Notes: generated by a model from the letters alone, not told the origin. DNA of 10,319 nucleotides from Stramenopiles sp. TOSAG23-6 (GCA_900128565.1 LT636321.1:1-10319); one strand, 5' to 3'. Shown: positions 1-6,231, counted from the first letter of the stretch. Program-made: numbers and translations.

Positions 1-31
<31 letters not shown>

Positions 32-107
32 TTAGGTACAAAATTTACTATGAAATTTTTTTTTTTTTTAAATTAAAAAAAGAAAAAAGTTAAATAGATC
101 AAAATAC
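1..107 (-). other. Partial intron at left edge
   Basis: A run of 30 T opens the window, followed by a sense-oriented (minus) copy of the intronic element at 31-55 and then an A/T-rich stretch. Read on the minus strand, a GTATTTTG donor starts at 107 directly after the last coding-looking codons of the neighbouring exon. The next exon lies outside the window. No acceptor can be seen. Confidence 0.5.
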
Positions 108-690
108 AATCAGTCTCTCCATAAAATCTTTTTGTTGTATTGTAAGATTGACTTGATTTCTATTTGCAAACTGCTGAATATGTTTGCTTGGTTGTAACAC
201 AGTTGTATAATTTTTATATATGGGAATTCGTAAACAAACTTCGCGACTTTCGGAGATTTTTTTTTTTTTGGTTTGACTTTCGGAGATATTTTTGTTTTTT
301 TGGTTTTTGGTTTGATTTGAATTTGGGTTACTTATCTCAATACTCACTAGTATACTACGTATTGACTCACTAGGGGTATTTTCCTTTGCTAATGCATTTT
401 GTTCATTTTGTTCATTTTGTACATTTCGTGTTTTTTGTGTCTTTTGTGTTTTTTGTGTTTTTTGTGTAAAAATATTTTCATTTTCTATGTATTCAAATGT
501 GGAATCTATAAAATTTGTAGCAAATTCTAAATTCGGGGAAACTAATCGACCATTTTTTGAGATGAATAATTGAGCTAAAACTAACAAAGTTTTTTCTTTA
601 CCATTTTGAAACGTGTCAATATCATCACTAGGGTTAGGGTTCACAAGAAATTGCATGGGAATTGTAACTGTCGCAAGGGTGGTTACTGTA
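108..690 (-). CDS. Distal exon of low-complexity secreted-protein gene
   Basis: An exon of about 194 codons on the minus strand, not recognised as any family. Its 5' end is set by a pyrimidine/A-rich tract ending TTTTTAG (691-692), and its 3' end by a GTATTTTG donor at 107. The translated track extends further upstream to 758, but that part is intronic (AT-rich with a long T tract). The N-terminal part reads as ordinary protein (around the peptide DDIDTFQNGKEKT), then come QKT triplets, NEQ triplets and an ISESQTKKKKISES repeat rich in N, K and S. A CCCTAA doublet at 628-642 encodes NPNP. It shares orientation and intron type with the exons at 1139-2122, so it is probably the same gene. That linkage is inferred. 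The gene continues off the left edge. Confidence 0.5.
246..284 (-). repeat. Direct repeat GACTTTCGGAGAT in exon
   Basis: Two copies of a 13-nt word separated by a T run. On the minus strand they encode ISES twice around a QTKKKK linker. This is a local duplication inside the coding region. Confidence 0.6.
402..466 (-). repeat. 9-nt coding minisatellites (NEQ)n and (QKT)n
   Basis: Adjacent 9-nt period arrays, TGTTCATTT and TTTTGTGTT on the plus strand, encode Asn-Glu-Gln and Gln-Lys-Thr triplets on the minus strand. Copies are nearly exact, which suggests recent slippage. Confidence 0.7.
628..642 (-). repeat. Telomere-type CCCTAA doublet in exon
   Basis: The plus strand shows GGGTTAGGGTT. 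On the coding minus strand it is AACCCTAACCCT, read in frame as Asn-Pro-Asn-Pro. Confidence 0.7.
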
Positions 691-784
691 CTAAAAATAT
701 ATATATAAAATATGATTATTTTGTGAGCTACGAAATTGTACATTTTTTTGTATATCAAAAAAAAAAAAAAAAAAAAAAAAAGTT

Positions 785-806
785 GTTTAGGTACAAAATT
801 TCGTAT
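785..806 (-). repeat. Intronic element, copy 2
   Basis: The minus-strand sense copy reads ATACGAAATTTTGTACCTAA with an extra A after CTAA. It lies between the exon ending near 810-860 and the exon starting at 690, in an intron with a run of more than 20 T. Confidence 0.8.
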
Positions 807-829
807 AAAAAAAAAATTGACACTGAAAT

Positions 830-1139
830 GAATAATGAAAATCTACAAGAAGTGGATGAAGAAGAAGACACAGAATTCTTTTTGTTTCCATCATTATTTT
901 CATCATTTTCATCATTTTCATCATTTTTTTCATTTTCATCATTATTTCCATCATTTTCATCATTTTCATCATTTTTTTCATTTTCATCATTTTCATCATT
1001 TTTTTCATTTTCATCAATTTGAGCCCAAAACGAAACAGTTCCATCAATTGTTACTAAAACACTACATTCCTTCCCACATCTTCTTTCTTTACCTGGTGAA
1101 TGATTTATTACTTGGGGCCGATCACGAACGGATGGTACA
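830..1139 (-). CDS. Middle exon with (NDEN)n tract and RCC1-like strand
   Basis: In the frame that opens at 1138 on the minus strand, the exon starts VPSVRDRPQVINHSPG, then has CGKECSVLVTIDGTVSFWA and a long Asn/Asp/Glu stretch built of NDEN and NEK units, ending in a Ser-rich segment. The CG-x4-L-x-T-x-DG-x-V-x-x-W pattern resembles the core of an RCC1 propeller repeat. With only one copy visible, that is a weak assignment. The other minus-strand frame (MKM repeats) and the plus-strand frames (FSS, FHH) are shadows of the same microsatellite. The upstream junction (about 1139/1140) keeps the frame with the preceding exon but has no AG. The downstream donor is unclear, so the lower end is approximate. 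Confidence 0.45.
887..1018 (-). repeat. TCATTTTCA-type higher-order minisatellite
   Basis: 9-nt units (ATTTTCATC and variants with ATTTTTTTC) are grouped into a longer repeat of roughly 45-60 nt, as shown by the recurring CCATCATT starts and CATTTTTTTCATTTT blocks. It encodes the acidic Asn-rich tract on the minus strand. Confidence 0.75.
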
Positions 1140-1178
1140 ATAAATTGTATGAAATTTTTTCAAAAACAAAATTAATTT

Positions 1179-1200
1179 GTTAGGTACAAAATTTTGTATG
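1179..1200 (-). repeat. Intronic element, copy 3
   Basis: The minus-strand sense copy reads CATACAAAATTTTGTACCTAAC, with one substitution in the core (ACAAAA for ACGAAA). It is about 39 nt upstream of the inferred exon start at 1139 and forms a tandem pair with copy 4. Confidence 0.8.
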
Positions 1201-1237
1201 AAAAAAAAANTNGAANTTNAAAAAAAAANTNATATTT

Positions 1238-1260
1238 GTTAGGTACAAAATTTCGTATGA
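1238..1260 (-). repeat. Intronic element, copy 4
   Basis: The minus-strand copy has the consensus core CATACGAAATTTTG followed by TACCTAAC. It is the upstream member of a pair in a single intron. The T-rich spacer between the two copies holds all six Ns of the window (1210, 1212, 1216, 1219, 1229, 1231), probably because near-identical copies were merged or miscalled. Confidence 0.8.
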
Positions 1261-1293
1261 AATATTTGTTTTTGATCTTTGATAAAAACATAC

Positions 1294-1382
1294 ATGACAT
1301 TAATTTGAAGAAATTTTGTATAGTGTGTATCACTAGTGTAAACAACTTTCTTTGCAAATGTAGGAAAACCAAAGGGGAGCAC
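1294..1382 (-). CDS. Second exon of the secreted-protein gene
   Basis: A short open segment on the minus strand reading VLPFGFPTFAKK, VVYTSDTHYTKF and LQINV in one frame. The donor GTATGTTTTT begins at 1293. At the 5' side no AG precedes the segment. Joining ...AAT GGT (exon 1, to 1484) to GTG CTC (from 1382) keeps phase 0, and 89 nt leaves phase 2, which fits exon 3 starting at 1139. The boundaries are inferred from frame only. No family was recognised. Confidence 0.45.
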
Positions 1383-1391
1383 ATGTGTTGT

Positions 1392-1405
1392 GAAAAAATA
1401 TTTCA
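1392..1405 (-). promoter_or_regulatory. TTGAAATATTTTTT 3'-intron motif
   Basis: On the minus strand this motif lies between intronic element copy 5 and the exon 2 start. The same word occurs near the 3' ends of two kinase introns and one helicase intron. Confidence 0.4.
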
Positions 1406-1416
1406 AAAAAAAAATC

Positions 1417-1440
1417 GTTAGGTACAAAATTTCGTACGAA
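1417..1440 (-). repeat. Intronic element, copy 5
   Basis: The minus-strand copy is CGTACGAAATTTTGTACC followed by TAACG, the most palindromic variant. It is about 34 nt upstream of the inferred exon start at 1382. Confidence 0.8.
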
Positions 1441-1483
1441 AAAAAAAACTCGATTTTTTTGTAAAAAATAAAATAAAACATAC

Positions 1484-2122
1484 ACCATTTGTTATATCTG
1501 TTGTATGGATTGGGTGATGGCCGTATGGTGAATCATCTCTATCAGGTAATAAAAAATACACTGCAAAACCGTCAATAACCTTTTTTTGTTTTGTTTTTTT
1601 TTTGGTTTTCAATTCTTTATTTTTCGTATTGTCGTGAACCATCGGAAGATTAGGAAGTGTAATCATTTGTGCCATTGATGGACGTAATATACATTCATCT
1701 TTACTTAACTCGCCAGTATGTACGACTTCTCGCCCGAAACCACATTTGAACTTTGGGTGGAAAAATGTTCCAGGAAATCGTGCAGCAGAAATTGTTTCAT
1801 TGATATTGCTTCGGTTGTCATCTACTGCAGTCAACACAAAAAATTGAGGTTGTTGATAAAAGTGTTCTTCATCAAACGTGGGAACCAATGACAATGCATG
1901 TTGTCTACATTCGAGCCAGTCAGATACAATAGTCCATGAAGTTATATATGCTTGACTATCACGACGAAAGCAACCAACATAGGAGTCATTGAAGATTGAT
2001 GCATCAATATTTCTTGTTCCACTCACTAAAGGCATAAATGATATCAATATTCCCATTAATATTGAGGTGCACAGTCTGAGACGACGCAAATCATTTTTAA
2101 TTTTGTAGTAGATGCATCTCAT
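1484..2122 (-). CDS. First exon, secreted/membrane protein, possibly WSC-like
   Basis: The exon starts at the first true ATG (2122). The longer frame to 2209 begins with GTG and is not used. Residues 1-15 are basic and about 17-33 are hydrophobic (LCTSILMGILISFMPLVSG), which fits a signal peptide or anchor. Soon after comes YVGCFRRDSQ, then ECRQHAL, and FKCGFGREVV near a second Cys (KDECIL). The GC-[FY]-x-D and EC-x3-A pattern recalls WSC/apple-like carbohydrate-binding modules, but this is a weak resemblance. A Lys-rich stretch follows (KTKKKTKQKK). The exon ends at GGT before a GTATGTTTTA donor at 1483. It is divergent from the lipid kinase gene, with a 259-nt spacer. Later exons run leftward. 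Confidence 0.6.
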
Positions 2123-2381
2123 ATTCAAAAAAAAATGCCTTTGATTGAATAAAGTTTTAAAGTTTGATCTTGATTCTTGATTCTTGAGATCAAGTTTTTT
2201 TTTTGACACGATTTATTCGCATTCAAAAATTGAAAAAGAAGAAAGCCCTAACCCTAGCTATAATACTACCCTTCTCCAGCAGCGCATGTCAATTGATGCA
2301 TGATGGTATAATAATGCACAGCTAGTTGGCCTGAACCTACCTTACTACGGTTTTCATTCACACTATCATTATTATACTAGG
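2123..2381. promoter_or_regulatory. Shared divergent promoter region
   Basis: The only space between the minus-strand ATG at 2122 and the plus-strand ATG at 2382. It contains a poly-A/T block, a Leu-Ser-like repeat TTGATTC, the telomere-type doublet CCCTAACCCTAG (2246-2257) and alternating TGCATGATG/TATAATAATG sequence. No TATA box can be assigned with confidence. Confidence 0.4.
2246..2257 (+). repeat. Telomere-type doublet in promoter spacer
   Basis: CCCTAACCCTAG, two CCCTAA units, lies 125 nt upstream of the kinase ATG. Confidence 0.6.
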
Positions 2382-4286
2382 ATGCAATCTACAAAACATC
2401 ACATCATAGGTGTTGAACCCATGGATGAGAGTTTGCGTCATGATATGTATTCGAAAGTTGAAGAGAATAAATTACGAGAATCTCTTCTTGAACCTGTTTG
2501 CCTCGGATCTGGTCCTTTCTTATGTCGATGTAGTTCATGTTTTATTTTTGGCTTAGTAGTACCTATTTTAGTTTTTGTCTTCCTTTACTCCCGCCCAGAT
2601 GAAGATTCTGAGACGGTACATGCCATTTCGCTATCCATTGTAATAGTTGGTTTAATATTTGGTTTTGTTTTATTGTGTTCTGGAATTTTTCCAATTTTAC
2701 TTAACTCTACACCTCCAAAACCTCCCCCACTTTATCCCTTATTGAGTCAACATCATATTAGAAAACCTAAAAAGGTCTATGTTATAGTAAATCCAGCGGG
2801 TGGCAAGAAACAATCTCGAAAAATTTACAAAAGAAGTGTTGTACCAAAATTCTCTGAAGCAGGAATTGAACACAGCTTATTTGAAACTAAATATCCTGGC
2901 CATGCGAAGCAGTTATGTGCTACTTTACCTCTTTCTGGTTTTGATGCTATCATAATCATTGGTGGTGATGGAACATTTCATGAATGTGTCAATGGCTTAT
3001 TTTCGCGTAACGACGAAGAAACCCGGCCTGTCGGTTTGTTACCGGGAGGCTCTGGTAATTCCGTACTTACGGATTTTCATATACAAAATGATGTTAATGG
3101 AATTTTGGACAACATTATTTCCGGTCGCTTAGCAAATATTGATGCGATTAAAGTAACACATGGTACTTTACCACATCATACTAGATGGAGTATCAATGTT
3201 GTTGGTTATACTGCAGATCAGTGTATGTATGTTTTATTTTTTTTCAATTTTTTTGTCTAAAATTTTTTTTTTTGGTTTTCGTACGAAATTTTGTACCTAA
3301 CAATTTTTTTTTTTTTTTTTTTGAAATATTTTTCCAAAATACATGTCTGGCGTAAATATTGATGTATGTTTTCACTTCACACAATCCATTGTTACCCCCT
3401 AACCCTAATAACCTTAATAACCTTAATAACCCTAATAACCCAAATAGTCTAGATTGTACCATTTATTTTTTCCTACTAAATTTCATAAATAATATTTTTT
3501 TGACTAATTTTTTTTTCAAACCCTAACCCTAATCTTATTTTTTTACAATCTATGGATGGCGTTCACTACTTGGTACAGCTCGTTATGACGTTTGTGGTCT
3601 CTGGGGTTTACTTAAAGGACGTTCATCTGATGTTCAAGTTTGTTTTCATGATGAATTTCATTTTTTTTTTTTTTTCATAGAATTTTTTTTTCATAGAAAT
3701 TTTTTTTTTCATAGAAATTTTTTTTTTTCATAGAAATTTTTTTTTTCATAGAAATTTTAATTTTTTTTTTTTTTTTCCACAGGTAGAAGTTGATGGTAAA
3801 TTATATAAAAGAGGTGTTGGGGCAATTTTTATCAATGCAACTCAGCATTTTGGTAAAGAAATGTGGGCGTGTCCGAAAGCCTTGCTAGATGATGGAAAGA
3901 TGAATATCGCTTGTATGTTGAAAAAAAAAAATTTTTTTTTCGATTTTTTTTTTTTTCGATTTTTTTTTTTTCGATTTTTTTTTTCCGAGATAATTTCATA
4001 CCTAACCTAAAGAGTCAAATATTTTTGAAATATTTTTTATACTATATGTGTCAATGGATCTCGTGCTGAAATTTTACGGATTTTTAATTTACTAAAATCT
4101 GGACGACATACCACATTAGTATCAAATGCTACAGCGTCTCATATTTTGTTGAAACTTCCTGTTGAGACAGGTTTGTTCAATATAGATGGTGAGGTTGTCG
4201 TGTTCCACCAACACGAAATCTCACTAGAAATACATCCTGGTAAAATCGAGTTCTATGTTCCTGATCGTAATCCTACAGCTTATTAG
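2382..4286 (+). CDS. Two-TM DAG/sphingosine-kinase-like lipid kinase
   Basis: A lipid kinase of about 440 residues in the DAGKc (PF00781) superfamily, which transfers phosphate from ATP to diacylglycerol, sphingosine or ceramide. Inferred exons are 2382-3226, 3345-3363, 3551-3637, 3783-3912 and 4048-4286. N-terminal features are CRCSSC (48-53) and TM helices at about 52-70 and 83-107. The kinase domain starts at 131 (VYVIVNPAGGKK), with the nucleotide loop GGDGTFHECVNGL (194-206) and PGGSGNS (221-227). Later exons give LLGTARYDVCGLWGLLKGR, FGKEMWACPKALLDDG and FNIDGEV, in the order expected for the family. Exon 4 has a normal AG acceptor. Introns 1, 2 and 4 have GTATGT donors but no AG at the frame-keeping end, and the 19-nt exon 2 is the least certain. 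The exact substrate cannot be told. The two N-terminal helices suggest membrane anchoring. Confidence 0.85.
3227..3344 (+). other. Kinase intron 1
   Basis: The donor is GTATGTTTTA. The intron contains element copy 6 and TTGAAATATTTTT (3321-3333), and ends ...CCAAAATACAT before GTCTGG. A donor at 3223 with an acceptor after AAAAT is an alternative of equal frame. The track's run-on translation YVLFFFNFFV is read-through into this intron. Confidence 0.45.
3280..3301 (+). repeat. Intronic element, copy 6
   Basis: CGTACGAAATTTTGTACC followed by TAACA. This is the same palindromic variant as copy 5 but on the plus strand, matching the plus-strand host gene. It is 43 nt upstream of the inferred exon 2. 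Confidence 0.8.
3395..3441 (+). repeat. Degenerate telomere-type array AACCCTAAT/AACCTTAAT
   Basis: CCCCTAACCCTAATAACC followed by AACCTTAAT and AACCCTAAT units, a 9-nt period derived from CCCTAA-like sequence. Intronic. Confidence 0.6.
3518..3533 (+). repeat. Telomere-type doublet in intron
   Basis: AAACCCTAACCCTAAT, two CCCTAA units, about 18 nt before the inferred 3' splice site of kinase intron 2. Confidence 0.6.
3638..3782 (+). other. Kinase intron 3, canonical GT-AG
   Basis: GTTTGTTTTC donor and a long T tract ending TTTCCACAG. Splicing CAA to GTAGAAGTT restores the kinase frame at phase 0. This intron lacks the shared element. It carries a tandem array of CATAGAAATTTTTTTTTT units instead. 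Confidence 0.75.
3661..3770 (+). repeat. Tandem CATAGAA-T(n) array
   Basis: Five copies of CATAGAA(A) followed by 9-10 T, period about 18-19 nt, fill kinase intron 3. CATAG also begins one subtype of the shared intronic element (CATAGTAAATTTTG). Confidence 0.75.
3913..4047 (+). other. Kinase intron 4, non-AG end
   Basis: GTATGTTG donor after GCT T. The intron contains CGATTTTTTTTTTTT tandem units (3951-3984), a decayed element with CATACCTAAC (3997-4006) and TTGAAATATTTTTT (4025-4038). Joining T to GT GTC AAT GGA gives ACVNGSRAE, as expected for the family. The intron then ends ATACTATAT without an AG. The nearest AG (4012-4013) is 35 nt upstream. Confidence 0.6.
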
Positions 4287-4332
4287 AAGTACACCATGAA
4301 TGCTACAGCTTATTAGAAGTACACCATGAATG
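4273..4332 (+). repeat. Perfect 30-nt tandem duplication across the stop codon
   Basis: Two exact copies, 4273-4302 and 4303-4332, each starting CTACAGCTTATTAG. Each contains the codons for TAY-stop. The period is a multiple of three, so a second in-frame TAG sits 30 nt after the first. Confidence 0.95.
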
Positions 4333-4411
4333 CTACTGTTGAGTTCCATGCTTCTGATTGGTATGTAAATCAAGTATAACTTATCAAGTCAATTGGCAGT
4401 CTAAATAACTA

Positions 4412-4417
4412 AATAAA
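4412..4417 (+). terminator. Possible polyadenylation signal of the kinase gene
   Basis: AATAAA 126 nt after the kinase stop, in an A-rich context with a further ATAAATT just downstream. Confidence 0.35.
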
Positions 4418-4586
4418 AATAAATTACAAAATGAAACTTCGATTTTTGTATAAAAAAAAATGTACCGACCAACGATTTTTTTGAAGTAAAGATAATCCGA
4501 AAAATTACGAGCTACTAACAAACTAATATACTCAAAATTGTAAACCAACAACCCTAACAATTTATTAAAATTGTTTCAAATTTGTA

Positions 4587-4598
4587 GATACCCGGTAA
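4587..4598 (+). promoter_or_regulatory. GATACCCGGTAA word, copy 1
   Basis: A 12-nt word found again at 6115-6126, in both cases upstream of a plus-strand gene (340 and 154 nt before the ATG). An 11-nt part recurs inverted at 7739-7749 inside the ankyrin gene. Its role is unknown. Confidence 0.3.
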
Positions 4599-4691
4599 TC
4601 CTTTAAATTCCGCGTATCTTTTGCGGACTTTTCCCCGATCTTTGGCCACCACCACGTAGGACTGAATACCTTCAACCAAGTCCAAAGAACG

Positions 4692-4701
4692 CGACTAGTC
4701 G
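4692..4701. repeat. 10-nt palindrome CGACTAGTCG
   Basis: A perfect palindrome covering the internal TAG of the minus-strand frame. Confidence 0.5.
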
Positions 4702-4865
4702 ATAAATATGTCACTATTGATCTGATAAATGAGGAGAAATATATCTTGACATACGTCCGTGGGAGACATTGACAATAGAAAGGATTTTTTTAAGAGTTGT
4801 AGAGATACTGTTAGACAGAAAGGACAATAAGAGATTGAAAAAAAAATCATACAAAAGTTTTTTTA

Positions 4866-4892
4866 AAAATCTTCCATGAAAATGATTCTCTT
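4866..4892 (+). repeat. Decayed copy of the DKIFH coding repeat
   Basis: 27 nt matching 5090-5116 at 25 positions. It would encode KIFHE-x-DSL like the gene, but runs in a different frame from the ATG at 4928 and stops at 4938-4940. Confidence 0.7.
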
Positions 4893-4927
4893 ACAAAGAC
4901 TATTATAGCTCAACCACAGGTTAAATC

Positions 4928-5824
4928 ATGCATACAAGATTAACTTCACCCAAATGGCATATAGAAAATATATTTCGTAGCACACATAGCGTAGGCGAAG
5001 AAGGTAGAGGGAAAGAAAAACCCACAGATAAAACCTTCCGTGATAAAATCTTTCATGATAAAATCTTTCATGATAAAATCTTTCATGATAAAATCTTTCA
5101 TGAAAAAGATTCTCTTCGAAACCCTTTGAAATCAATTGGCGTAGGAAATCAACACACAGAAGTAATATATATACCCAATTCGTTACCAATCTGTGTAGAC
5201 ACTCCACATAATAGCTTTGACGAAGGAGCTAGGGTGAAAGAAAACAACACAGATAAAATCTTTCATGATAAAATCTTTCATGAAAAAGTTTCTATTGTTG
5301 GAGATATAGTTAAGAATAACATTTATGAAAAGGAAATCGCGAGGTGGGATTGTTCTTCAGATAATTTTTCAAATAATTTATCAATTTTAAAGCTCACTAA
5401 AGAAGAGTTGGCAGATCTGAGCCGCACTGCCGGCGTAGATGCAAAACCGATGACTGATGAGAATCTTACTCCTTGTACTCCTAGTGTTCCAAAAAATAAT
5501 TTTGACACCCCAAAGAAATTAGCAATCGAGTATAATTGCATAATGACCACGGTAAAAGAAAACTGCCCAAGTGCTTTAAATAAAAAACGAAAATATAGAG
5601 GTAGATCGAAATGCCTTTGGTGTAAAAAAAAAGATTGCAACTGCTGCCAATGTGTCAACTGTAAATCGTGTGATCATTATCCTGAACCTTGTAAAAATTT
5701 AAGATATGGAAAGCGAAGGTTGTGTAATAAATGTAATCGGATTAAGTTTCATTCTGGGATGTGTAGAGCAAATATTCATACCCGACAAAAGAGTAGCATT
5801 GCAAAAAAAAAGAAGATACTTTGA
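4928..5824 (+). CDS. DKIFH-repeat protein with Cys-rich C-terminus
   Basis: A 298-codon single-exon frame with an ATG start. No family was recognised. Residues 34-60 carry five tandem DKIFH-type pentapeptides (the first is DKTFR) and 109-120 two more. Both arrays sit in a larger module of the form S-x-x-E-G-x-x-x-KE-x-x-TDKIFH...HEK-x-S, so the N-terminal half arose by duplication. Residues 130-215 are mixed. After a basic patch (KKRKYRGRSK, 219-228), twelve Cys fall between 229 and 279, with C-x2-C, C-x-CC-x-C and C-x2-C spacings plus His250 and His275. This is a likely zinc-binding region. It is faintly like CXXC/CXC DNA-binding modules but matches neither. A Lys-rich tail (KKKKIL) ends the protein. 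The basic flanks make nuclear or nucleic-acid binding plausible, as inference only. No intron or shared element is present. Confidence 0.7.
   Translation: MHTRLTSPKWHIENIFRSTHSVGEEGRGKEKPTDKTFRDKIFHDKIFHDKIFHDKIFHEKDSLRNPLKSIGVGNQHTEVIYIPNSLPICVDTPHNSFDEGARVKENNTDKIFHDKIFHEKVSIVGDIVKNNIYEKEIARWDCSSDNFSNNLSILKLTKEELADLSRTAGVDAKPMTDENLTPCTPSVPKNNFDTPKKLAIEYNCIMTTVKENCPSALNKKRKYRGRSKCLWCKKKDCNCCQCVNCKSCDHYPEPCKNLRYGKRRLCNKCNRIKFHSGMCRANIHTRQKSSIAKKKKIL
5030..5116 (+). repeat. 15-nt coding tandem repeat (DKIFH)n, array 1
   Basis: Units of GATAAAATCTTTCAT. Units 2-5 are nearly identical, which shows recent expansion. The first has CCTTCCGT and the last is followed by GAAAAAGATTCTCTT. Confidence 0.9.
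5250..5295 (+). repeat. 15-nt coding tandem repeat, array 2
   Basis: Two GATAAAATCTTTCAT units followed by GAAAAAGTTTCT, the second occurrence of the module in the same gene. Confidence 0.85.
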
Positions 5825-6060
5825 AGACGTTTTGAAAATAAAGAATAAAAAATAAAGAATATTTGCTTTTTTTTTTGTACCAAGTTTTGTTTGTATATAA
5901 GCTGAATTGTGGAATTTTAAATATGGATATAGTCCTAGTATAGATACACTTTAAATTAGTGTATATCAGCACATTTTCAAAAGTCATTTCTACTTTTTCA
6001 AATAAATGGCAAAATAAATGGATCATTTCGCATATACTTTTACTGTTCAATTTCTCTATA
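5825..6060 (+). terminator. 3' flank with three AATAAA signals
   Basis: AATAAA at 5837-5842, 5844-5849 and 5851-5856 begins 12 nt after the stop of the DKIFH gene, then a T run and TTTGTTTGTA. These are probable polyadenylation signals. The rest to 6060 is AT-rich with nothing recognisable. Confidence 0.5.
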
Positions 6061-6231
6061 TCAGGTTTTTAATTGTTGATTTTTATTTATGGCATGTCCT
6101 TCGGCGAATTTAGTGATACCCGGTAACAACAACAAGTGATTGAATGAGACATCATCCGTCCCAAAAGAGACACTATTCACATCTTCAAAAGGTGATCTAT
6201 ACTCATACAATTTTTGTACACTTTGGCGCAT
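6061..6231 (-). CDS. Small 56-residue ORF, unrecognised
   Basis: ATG at 6231, TGA at 6061-6063, no intron. The peptide contains KLYEYRSPFEDV, SVSFGTDDVSFNH, a short hydrophobic LLLLPGI and KFAEGHAINKNQ. Its composition is protein-like, unlike the surrounding AT-rich spacer. LPGI-x-KF is shared, at DNA level too, with the fragment at 4554-4769. It may be a real short gene, the last exon of an unseen gene, or the chance result of a conserved promoter of the ankyrin gene, since it lies within 40-210 nt of that ATG. Confidence 0.35.
   Translation of the reverse strand: MRQSVQKLYEYRSPFEDVNSVSFGTDDVSFNHLLLLPGITKFAEGHAINKNQQLKT
6115..6126 (+). promoter_or_regulatory. GATACCCGGTAA word, copy 2
   Basis: 154 nt upstream of the ankyrin gene ATG, in the same orientation as copy 1. 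Confidence 0.3.

Larger units (their letters stand above)
3364..3550 (+). other. Kinase intron 2 with telomere-like tracts
   Basis: GTATGTTTTC donor after GAT. The intron holds a degenerate AACCCTAATAACC array (3395-3441) and CCCTAACCCTAA (3518-3533). There is no AG between about 3455 and 3575, yet the exon with YGWRSLLGTARYD clearly begins near 3548-3551, so the 3' end is not canonical. Confidence 0.5.
4554..4769 (-). pseudogene. Possible minus-strand gene fragment with internal TAG
   Basis: An ATG-started minus-strand frame of 72 codons. It runs 24 codons, meets TAG (4695-4697), and continues in the same frame for 46 codons, including GIQSYVVVAKDRGKVRKRYA and EFKGLPGIYKF. The basic RKRYAEF part recalls the RRY-x-x-F core of PX phosphoinositide-binding domains, but this is weak. 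GACTAG could equally be the end of an intron, making the second part an exon with a GTATCT donor. The plus strand of the same stretch is also open (4600-4772, no ATG), so coding and strand are both unproven. Codons here end in G/C far more often than in the neighbouring genes. Confidence 0.25.

Noticed and set aside
1-30. Terminal T runs as telomere or poly-A tails
   Set aside because: They are homopolymer tracts typical of the introns here and most likely mark assembly breaks.
606-1143. Plus-strand frames rich in FSS/FHH and minus-strand MKM frame over 835-1143
   Set aside because: These are shadows of the 9-nt microsatellite. The NDEN frame on minus is the one that continues into normal protein sequence.
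3661-3984. CATAGAAT(n) and CGAT(n) arrays as CRISPR-like repeats
   Set aside because: Units are contiguous, T-rich and lie inside introns of a eukaryotic gene. There are no unique spacers.
4273-4379. TAG reassigned to a sense codon (frame continues past two TAGs here, and past TAG at 4695 on minus)
   Set aside because: The UBL3-like gene ends exactly at a CaaX box followed by TAG, and the kinase domain is complete at its TAG. Duplication of the 3' end and gene decay explain the open frames better.
4560-4780. tRNA or snRNA gene in the GC-richer block
   Set aside because: No tRNA B box (GGTTCRANYCC) or Sm site was found in the block on reading. Structure search would be needed to exclude other RNAs.
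5323-6050. Minus-strand ORFs opposite the DKIFH gene and its 3' flank
   Set aside because: They are antisense to a convincing plus-strand gene or low complexity, with no domain pattern.
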